From assembly GCA_013812465.1 (NCBI GenBank), contig JACCTK010000271.1:1-5626 (forward strand): a stretch of 5,626 nucleotides of DNA. Reading direction: 5' to 3'. A program made the position numbers and the translations under genes. The notes beneath the pieces were generated by a model. The model ran no database searches. It was not told the DNA's origin and saw only the letters and a list, made by a program, of their open reading frames with translations. Shown here in pieces: positions 1 to 4,044 of the stretch. The stretch's first letter is position 1. Every line of letters starts with the position of its first letter. Source of the stretch: Actinomycetota bacterium. GTDB lineage: Bacteria > Actinomycetota > Thermoleophilia > Gaiellales > Gaiellaceae.

Positions 1-2
1 CG

Positions 3-512
3 GAGTACACGAACATCAACGCGACCCAGATCCGGCGGGATCTCTCGGCCTTCGGCAGGTTCGGGAAGCGTGGAGTCGGCTATCGCACGGAGGCGCTGCT
101 CGAGGAGATCCGCAAGATCCTGCGGACACAGGGACAGCACAACATCGCCCTCGCGGGGGCGGGGCGGCTCGGAAGCGCGATCGCCAGCTCCCCGATCTTC
201 GCCGAGCACGGCATCACCGTCGCGGCCATCTTCGAGAGCGATCCCGACAAGGTCGGGCAGCGGGTCGGGAACATGAACGTCAACTCGATTGACGACGTCG
301 CGGAGATCTGCCGCGAGCGAAACATCATCGTTGGCGTCATCGCGGTTCCGGCCGACACCGCTCAGGACGCGGCGGACGCGCTCATCGGGGCCGGCGTGAA
401 GATCATCTTCAACTACTCGGAGGCGCTGCTCGATGTCCCGGCGGACGTGAACGTGCACACGTCGAACCCCGCGGTCGATCTCCTCTACGCCCTCTACTTC
501 CATCTCACCTGA
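3..512 (+). CDS. rex: Redox-sensing transcriptional repressor Rex (5' partial)
   Basis: Rex is a dimeric repressor that binds operators when NADH/NAD+ is low and releases them when NADH binds its Rossmann domain. It usually controls fermentation and respiration genes. The visible 169 residues begin inside the winged-helix domain: the run ATQIRRDLSAFGRFGKRGVG (about 24-83) is the hallmark recognition-helix and wing segment of Rex. A Rossmann nucleotide-binding loop GAGRLG follows at 156-173. Further on are the Rex-like stretches GVKIIFNYSE and a C-terminal SNPAVDLLYALYFHL, matching the domain-swapped last helix of the family. The stop is TGA at 510-512. Roughly 40-50 N-terminal residues lie left of the window, so the start cannot be set. 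In many actinobacteria rex precedes hemA; here a glycosyltransferase follows after 116 nt. The family call is firm; target genes cannot be read from this window. Confidence 0.93.
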   Translation, partial: EYTNINATQIRRDLSAFGRFGKRGVGYRTEALLEEIRKILRTQGQHNIALAGAGRLGSAIASSPIFAEHGITVAAIFESDPDKVGQRVGNMNVNSIDDVAEICRERNIIVGVIAVPADTAQDAADALIGAGVKIIFNYSEALLDVPADVNVHTSNPAVDLLYALYFHLT

Positions 513-528
513 CTTTGCGGTCAAGCAG

Positions 529-549
529 ACCCCTTCATGGGGTGCCCAT
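529..549 (+). other. Two overlapping short hairpins after rex
   Basis: The 116-nt gap between rex and the next gene holds two mutually exclusive small inverted repeats: ACCCC/GGGGT (529-533 with 539-543) and ATGGG/CCCAT (537-541 with 545-549). Each stem is only 5 bp and no T-run follows, so an intrinsic terminator is possible but poorly supported. I see no clear promoter elsewhere in 513-628. Confidence 0.2.
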
Positions 550-618
550 CGCCGTTCTCGCCGGGGTGTGATACCGATTGCGTGCCCGTGCGTACCTCGC
601 CGTCAGTCGCTGCTGACC

Positions 619-622
619 AGGA
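619..622 (+). promoter_or_regulatory. Ribosome binding site of the glycosyltransferase
   Basis: AGGA sits 6 nt before the ATG at 629 and supports that start. An out-of-frame GTG at 568 opens only an Arg/Pro-rich frame with no family features. Confidence 0.5.
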
Positions 623-628
623 TTAACG

Positions 629-1873
629 ATGCGCATCCTGCTCTGGCACGGATATCTGCTCGGTGGGACGGGCTCCAACGTGTACACGCGACAGCTCGCG
701 CGCGAGTGGGGTCGCGCGGGTCACGACGTCACCGTCTTCAGTCAGGAGCCCCACGCCGAGCTCCACGACCTCGGCGGCGCCGAGGTCCTCCGGCCTGACG
801 TCGGCGGGCTTCTCCCCGTCTTCGTTCTCGACCGCTACGCGGGCTACGAGGTCAAGCTGCTGGAAGACTGCACACGACCGGAGCTCGACGGCTGGGTGGA
901 GGCGAACGCCGCGGCGCTACGCGAGCATCTCCCCGCCGACCTCGTCTTCTGCAACCACGTGCTCCTCGGCGGGCCGGTCGGAGCTGCGACGGGCGCCAAG
1001 TACGCGGTCAAGGCGCACGGCTCGGAGCTCGAGTACTCGATGCGCGGTCGTCCGGACCTCGGAGCCTGGGGCAGGGAGACCCTCGCCGGCGCCGCTGCGG
1101 TGTTTGTCGGCTCCGCGCACATTCGGGAGGTGCTCGACGAGGTCTGCGGTCACGTTGACCGCGTCCACGAGGTGCCGCCCGGAGTGGACGTCGAAGCGTG
1201 GCGCCCGCGTCCGCGCGCAGAGGCGCTCGCCGCCTTGCTCGCAGAGGCACGGCGTGACCCGCCGAACTCCGGGAGCGCGAACGAGCGCCTTCCCGACGAG
1301 GGGAACGCGCAGCGGCTGACACGTTTTCTCGAAGACGAGCGCCCCACGGTCGTCTACTTCGGGAAGCTCCTCCTGAACAAAGGAGTTCACGTTCTGCTGG
1401 AGGCGCTCCGCGGGCTCGCTGCGCGGGCGGTCGTCGTCGGCTTTGGGGACTACCGCGCGGAGCTCGAGGAAATCGCGGATCCCGACCGCGCCCTCTTCAC
1501 AGGGCCGCTCGAGCATCGACACCTCGTCCATCTTCTCGCGCTGGCCGATGCTTGCGTCGTCCCCTCGATCTTCCCCGAGGCCTTCGGGATGGTCGCCGCG
1601 GAGGCCGCCTCCGCCGGATGCCCGCCGCTCGTCGCCCGCCACTCCGGACTTGCCGAGGTCGCTGAAGGGCTCGAGGGCGAATATCCGCCTGACCTTCGTC
1701 ACCTCGCGTCTTTCCGAACGGGAGACGCGGACGACCTGCGGGAGAAGCTCAGCGAACTGCTCGCGCTCTCGCCAGCGGAGCGGGCGGCGCTGTCGGACAG
1801 TGCCCGTCATGCTGCGGTCGAACGCTGGAGCTGGACCAGCGTCGCCGATCGCCTGCTCGACGCGAGTCGGTAG
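629..1873 (+). CDS. GT4-family (GT-B fold) glycosyltransferase
   Basis: This 414-residue protein should transfer a sugar from a nucleotide-sugar donor to an unknown acceptor in the cytoplasm, with retention of configuration. Seen in the sequence: an N-terminal glycine-rich loop GGTGSN (residues 12-17) after the first strand, and a central HGSE (130-133) where GT4 enzymes such as PimA and MshA carry a catalytic His. A second Rossmann domain opens with VYFGKLLLNKG (242-253), holding the basic pair K246 and K252 that normally contacts donor phosphates. The E-x7-E motif PEAFGMVAAEA has E317 and E325. There are no membrane segments or signal peptide. Length is normal for the family. A charged linker of about 45 residues (roughly 195-240) joins the two domains. 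The carboxylate-amine ligase begins 29 nt downstream, suggesting one operon. The acceptor cannot be deduced; MshA-like or cell-envelope roles are equally open. Confidence 0.9.
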   Translation: MRILLWHGYLLGGTGSNVYTRQLAREWGRAGHDVTVFSQEPHAELHDLGGAEVLRPDVGGLLPVFVLDRYAGYEVKLLEDCTRPELDGWVEANAAALREHLPADLVFCNHVLLGGPVGAATGAKYAVKAHGSELEYSMRGRPDLGAWGRETLAGAAAVFVGSAHIREVLDEVCGHVDRVHEVPPGVDVEAWRPRPRAEALAALLAEARRDPPNSGSANERLPDEGNAQRLTRFLEDERPTVVYFGKLLLNKGVHVLLEALRGLAARAVVVGFGDYRAELEEIADPDRALFTGPLEHRHLVHLLALADACVVPSIFPEAFGMVAAEAASAGCPPLVARHSGLAEVAEGLEGEYPPDLRHLASFRTGDADDLREKLSELLALSPAERAALSDSARHAAVERWSWTSVADRLLDASR

Positions 1874-1884
1874 CCCAATGCTTT

Positions 1885-1897
1885 CACTACTGTAGTG
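1885..1897. promoter_or_regulatory. Perfect 13-nt dyad before the ligase gene
   Basis: CACTAC-T-GTAGTG is a perfect inverted repeat (6-bp arms, one central base) in the 29-nt gap, ending 5 nt before the ATG at 1903. It takes the place where a Shine-Dalgarno would lie, and no purine-rich binding site is visible. It could be an operator; the shape recalls TACnnnGTA-type dyads of winged-helix repressors such as BlaI, but that match is only by eye. It also contains TACTGT (1888-1893), which fits an actinobacterial TAnnnT -10 element and would give a very short leader. A small RNA stem hiding the start region is a third reading. Confidence 0.45.
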
Positions 1898-1902
1898 CGC
1901 CG

Positions 1903-3060
1903 ATGGGCGACGAGCAGCGTCTCTCTGCGGACAAGTTGATCGCGCGGTCACGGGCGCAATTCGAGTCCGCGACGGACTTCACGATCGCGGTCGAAGAGGA
2001 GTTCGCGCTCGTCGACCCGGACTCGCTCGACCTCACGAACCGCTTCGAGGAGGTGAAGGCCGCCGCTCAGGGAACGCTGCTCGAAGAGCACCTCGTCGGA
2101 GAGCTGATCGCGTCGGAAGTCGAAGTGCGAACCGGGCGCTGCGAGACCTTCGCCGACGTTCCCGCAGTGATGGCGGAGCGCCGCGCGCAGCTGCAGGCGC
2201 TCGTCGAGCCGCTCGGGCTCCTGCTCGGTGCCACGGGCACGCACCCCTGGGCCGACTGGAAGGACCAGCGGATCATCGACACTCCCCACTACCGGCGAAA
2301 CGACGAGCTGCTCCGCTATGTCGTCTGGCGCAACAACACTTTCGGCCTCCACGTCCACGTCGCGATCAACGGCCCCGATCGGGCGATCGCGGTGGCGAGC
2401 GCGCTGCGCAACTTCCTCCCCGAGCTCCTTGCGCTCTCCTGCAGCTCTCCGTTCGTCGAGAACGTCTCGACCGGCCTGCACTCGGCGCGGACGCAGATCT
2501 TCACCCGCTTCTTTCCGCGCTGCGGAGTACCCGACGCGTTCGCGTCCTGGGACGAGTACGAGGGCTTCGTCCGCTTCCTCTACGACACCGGCTCGATCAC
2601 CGAGAACACGCAGATCTGGTGGAGCGTGCGCCCGCACATGGTCTTCCCGACCGTGGAGATCAGGATCTGCGACGGCCAGCCCGAGCTCGCTGAGGCGCAG
2701 TCTCTCGCCGCTCTCGCCGCGTCTCTCACTGCCCGCGTCGCTCGCGCCCACGACGACGGCGAGCCCGTGGCGCCGCTGCCGCACCGCCTGATCGAGGAGA
2801 ACCTCTGGCGCGCGATTCGCTACGGCCTTCCCGGCGAGCTGATCGACTTCGTACGCGGTGAGGCCATTCCCGCGCGGCAGCGGATCGAGGAGCTGATCGA
2901 GTGGGTGCTGCCCGTCGCGGAGGAGATCGGCGCGGCGCCGTACCTTGCCGTTCCCGAACGCAACGCCGCAGAGCGGCAGATCGAGCGCTTCGACCAGGGC
3001 GCCACGCTCGACGAGATCTACGCCGAGCAGGTCAAGGCGACGGAGAAGATCGGTGGCTGA
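1903..3060 (+). CDS. Carboxylate-amine ligase, YbdK/GCS2 (glutamate-cysteine ligase type 2) family
   Basis: Members join a carboxylate, classically the gamma-carboxyl of glutamate, to an amine with ATP use. The E. coli homologue YbdK has only weak glutamate-cysteine ligase activity, so the natural substrate is unknown. Seen: VEEEF (residues 30-34), a metal/ATP-site acidic cluster; GTHPWADW (112-119); the family hallmark GLHVHVAI with H150 and H152; and TVEIRICDGQP (251-261) with E252, R254 and D257. The 385 residues are near the usual 370-390. The ATG at 1903 is chosen because about 25 residues of Asp/Leu/Arg-rich leader before VEEEF seem typical of actinobacterial members. A TTG at 1936 is the only plausible later start. 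No Shine-Dalgarno is visible and a 13-nt dyad precedes the start. The next gene overlaps the 3' end by 8 nt, implying translational coupling. The neighbouring glycosyltransferase may act in the same pathway, but the product is unknown. Confidence 0.92.
   Translation: MGDEQRLSADKLIARSRAQFESATDFTIAVEEEFALVDPDSLDLTNRFEEVKAAAQGTLLEEHLVGELIASEVEVRTGRCETFADVPAVMAERRAQLQALVEPLGLLLGATGTHPWADWKDQRIIDTPHYRRNDELLRYVVWRNNTFGLHVHVAINGPDRAIAVASALRNFLPELLALSCSSPFVENVSTGLHSARTQIFTRFFPRCGVPDAFASWDEYEGFVRFLYDTGSITENTQIWWSVRPHMVFPTVEIRICDGQPELAEAQSLAALAASLTARVARAHDDGEPVAPLPHRLIEENLWRAIRYGLPGELIDFVRGEAIPARQRIEELIEWVLPVAEEIGAAPYLAVPERNAAERQIERFDQGATLDEIYAEQVKATEKIGG
3042..3048 (+). promoter_or_regulatory. Ribosome binding site deciding the GTG start at 3053
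   Basis: GGAGAAG lies inside the 3' end of the ligase gene. Its GGAG core ends 7 nt before GTG 3053, a good distance. It selects this start over an in-frame ATG at 2945, whose extra 36 residues are Arg/Ser/Pro-rich and encoded out of frame within the ligase. Confidence 0.6.
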
Positions 3061-3358
3061 GGGCGAGACTCCGTCCGAGGAGGAGCTGCTCGAGGCGCTC
3101 GACCGAATCGGTGTCGCGGACATCCTCGTGCAGGCACTCGCGACGACCGCCTCCATCGGCTTCCGTCGCGTGTCGCCCGAGACTCGCGATCTGGCTCAAG
3201 CGCGGCTCGCGATCGAGGCTCTGCGCGCGCTCGATCCGGTATTGCGTGAGGGTGGCGCCGACGAAGCCGTCCTCCGCGATCTCGAGCAGGCACGGATAAA
3301 CCTCCAGCTCGCGTATGCGAAGGCTGTCGGCGAGGCTGGATCCGACACGTCCGAATAG
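3053..3358 (+). CDS. Small helical protein, DUF1844-like
   Basis: This is a 101-residue acidic protein of unknown function. The first 12 residues are Glu-rich. A helix follows with the core VADILVQALATTASIGF (about 21-37), then an Asp/Ala-rich helix DLAQARLAIEALRALDPVL, then a last amphipathic helix ending near LQLAYAKAV. This order (a hydrophobic Leu/Ala/Gly helix, a D-x-x-x-A-R/K-x-x-I-x-x-L helix and a terminal helix ending in Y) resembles the DUF1844 pattern, which has no assigned activity. There is no signal peptide and no real membrane segment. The GTG start overlaps the ligase stop by 8 nt and has its own binding site, so it is probably made together with the ligase. The TAG stop (3356-3358) abuts the palindrome of the toxin-antitoxin module. 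The family call is by eye and could be wrong; that the gene is real is more certain. Confidence 0.7.
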   Translation: MAEGETPSEEELLEALDRIGVADILVQALATTASIGFRRVSPETRDLAQARLAIEALRALDPVLREGGADEAVLRDLEQARINLQLAYAKAVGEAGSDTSE

Positions 3359-3379
3359 CGCATTGCGACTCGCAATGCG
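3359..3379. promoter_or_regulatory. Perfect 10-bp inverted repeat, likely toxin-antitoxin operator
   Basis: The arms CGCATTGCGA (3359-3368) and TCGCAATGCG (3370-3379) are exact reverse complements around one base (C3369). The repeat starts on the first base after the upstream stop codon and ends 18 nt before the antitoxin start. Ribbon-helix-helix antitoxins typically bind such palindromes over their own promoter, so autoregulation is the natural reading. As RNA it would fold into a hairpin, but no T-run follows, so a terminator role is less likely. Confidence 0.75.
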
Positions 3380-3391
3380 AACTGTCACACT
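3363..3391 (+). promoter_or_regulatory. Candidate promoter of the toxin-antitoxin operon (leaderless start)
   Basis: TTGCGA (3363-3368) fits a -35 box. CACACT (3386-3391), after a 17-nt spacer, fits a weak -10 box (A at position 2, T at position 6). Transcription would then begin about 3398, exactly at the antitoxin GTG, giving a leaderless mRNA. This agrees with the lack of a Shine-Dalgarno there. The -35 box lies inside the palindrome, as expected for repression by a bound antitoxin. Confidence 0.4.
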
Positions 3392-3397
3392 GGGTAT

Positions 3398-3646
3398 GTG
3401 CGTCAGCTGGTGACGCGCGTGGACGACGAGCTCGTCGAGCAGATCGACGCGCTTGTTTCCGAAGGCGTTGTCGACTCACGCTCCGACGCCGCGCGGCAGG
3501 CCCTTCGCGCGCTTGTCGACCGCCACCGGAGGCGCCGGATCGCCGAGGCGGACATCGCCGCATACAGCGCCCAGCCGCAGACGGAGGAGGAGCTGAGCGG
3601 GGTCGACGAAGCGGCGAGGCGGATGATCGAAGAAGAGACGTGGTGA
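3398..3646 (+). CDS. Ribbon-helix-helix antitoxin of a MazEF-type module
   Basis: This 82-residue protein should neutralise the adjacent MazF-like RNase and repress its own operon. Residues 2-8 (RQLVTRV) form the DNA-contacting beta-strand. Helix A is DDELVEQIDALVSEG, then a turn with SRSDAARQALRALVDRHRR makes helix B; S-x-S-D-A-x-R is the usual start of that helix. The tail from about residue 48 (IAAYSAQPQTEEELSGVDEA and beyond) is acidic and ends in Trp, as in antitoxin tails that wrap the toxin. The GTG start is chosen because the strand begins at once and the candidate promoter points to it; the ATG at 3396 is out of frame and stops after five codons. Its TGA stop overlaps the toxin GTG (GTGA at 3643-3646), the classic coupled arrangement. 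The gene looks intact. Confidence 0.85.
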   Translation: MRQLVTRVDDELVEQIDALVSEGVVDSRSDAARQALRALVDRHRRRRIAEADIAAYSAQPQTEEELSGVDEAARRMIEEETW

Positions 3647-3953
3647 CCCCCGTACAGGGCGAGATCTGTGGGCGGAGACAGAAGAGCGCAAGCGAAGACC
3701 TGTCCTCGTCGTGACGCGCTCTCATGCCGTGCCCGTGCTGAACGCCATTCTTGTCGCTCCGGTGACAAGCACCATTCGAAACATCTCGACCGAGATCCCC
3801 CTCGACGATCAGGCCGGCCTCCGCGAGCCGTGCGTCGCGAGCTTCGACAACCTTCAGCGGATCTCGCGCGGCGATCTGACAGAACGGGTCGGGGCTCTCA
3901 GACATCCGCGCCAGGCGATCTGCCGCGCGTTGTCAGCCCTCGTAGACTGCTGA
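3643..3953 (+). pseudogene. MazF/PemK-type endoribonuclease toxin, broken by a one-base frameshift
   Basis: MazF toxins cut single-stranded RNA at short motifs and stop growth when the antitoxin is lost. From GTG 3643 the frame reads MTPVQGEI and then runs to a TGA at 3712-3714. Another frame gives WAETEERKRRPVLVVTR from 3669, continuing through LVAPVTSTIRNIST, DNLQRISRGDLTERVGAL and a terminal ALSALVDC to the TGA at 3951. Adding one G in the TGTGG at 3667-3671 would make codons for the family motif GEIWWA and restore a normal 103-residue toxin. The RRP arginines and the TST loop, the usual active-site regions, lie in the second part. No ATG, GTG or TTG in the second frame precedes 3711, and a start there would lose the first strand and the RRP segment. 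It is either a real inactivating deletion or a sequencing/assembly error; the sequence alone cannot tell. The MazF family call is strong. Confidence 0.85.
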
Positions 3954-3980
3954 ACAGAGATCGCAGCTCGCTTTGTGATA

Positions 3981-3986
3981 GATAAT
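3981..3986 (+). promoter_or_regulatory. Candidate -10 box of hppA
   Basis: GATAAT (5 of 6 matches to TATAAT) sits in a short A/T-rich patch (3972-3986) that stands out from the G+C-rich surroundings. No good -35 box is seen 16-18 nt upstream. Transcription would begin near 3993, giving a leader of about 50 nt. Confidence 0.4.
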
Positions 3987-3991
3987 CGGCC

Positions 3992-4011
3992 GCGCCGAGG
4001 TCACTCGGCGC
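3992..4011 (+). terminator. 8-bp G+C-rich hairpin between the toxin remnant and hppA
   Basis: GCGCCGAG (3992-3999) and CTCGGCGC (4004-4011) pair perfectly across a GTCA loop and are followed by TCAGTTTGTG, which is only moderately T-rich. It may be a weak intrinsic terminator for the toxin-antitoxin operon. If the candidate -10 at 3981 is right, it would instead form the extreme 5' end of the hppA mRNA, where it could stabilise or attenuate the transcript. The DNA palindrome could also be an operator over the start site. Confidence 0.45.
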
Positions 4012-4035
4012 TCAGTTTGTGACGACCCTGTAACC

Positions 4036-4040
4036 GGAGG
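4036..4040 (+). promoter_or_regulatory. Ribosome binding site of hppA
   Basis: GGAGG lies 4 nt before the ATG at 4045. It is the strongest Shine-Dalgarno of the window and fixes this start. Confidence 0.7.
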
Positions 4041-4044
4041 ATCG

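Larger units (their letters stand above)
3972..4022 (+). repeat. Direct repeat of TTTGTGA in the hppA leader
   Basis: The heptamer TTTGTGA occurs at 3972-3978 and again at 4016-4022, flanking the candidate -10 box and the hairpin. TTGTGA is one half of the Rex operator consensus (TTGTGA-n6-TCACAA), but neither copy has the opposite half at the right distance. Confidence 0.35.

Noticed and set aside
1878..1895. Five-codon mini-frame (MLSLL) before the ligase, a possible leader peptide
   Set aside because: It has no binding site and no regulatory codon run, and it is short enough to arise by chance. The overlapping dyad is the stronger signal.
917..1951. 344-codon open frame on the - strand
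   Set aside because: It is antisense to the glycosyltransferase, which has clear GT4 motifs; no motif is seen in the reverse frame.
2945..3052. N-terminal extension of the small protein from ATG 2945
   Set aside because: The added 36 residues are low-complexity Arg/Ser/Pro and overlap the ligase out of frame. GTG 3053 has a good binding site and starts the plausible protein.
1948..3156. 402-codon open frame on the - strand
   Set aside because: It is antisense to the well-supported ligase gene. Its translation is Arg/Asp/Glu/Leu-rich without family motifs, as expected from G+C-rich codon bias.
3660..3675. Programmed -1 ribosomal frameshift in the toxin
   Set aside because: No slippery heptamer or obvious stimulatory structure is seen. 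A single base loss in TGGTGG explains the data more simply.
3018..3905. 295-codon open frame on the - strand across the small gene and the toxin-antitoxin module
   Set aside because: It is Arg/Ser/Pro-rich with no recognisable domain, and it crosses several supported + strand genes and the palindrome.
3711..3953. Shortened MazF starting at GTG 3711 as a working gene
   Set aside because: It would lack the first strand and the RRP segment needed for the fold and active site, and the upstream frames clearly contain those pieces.
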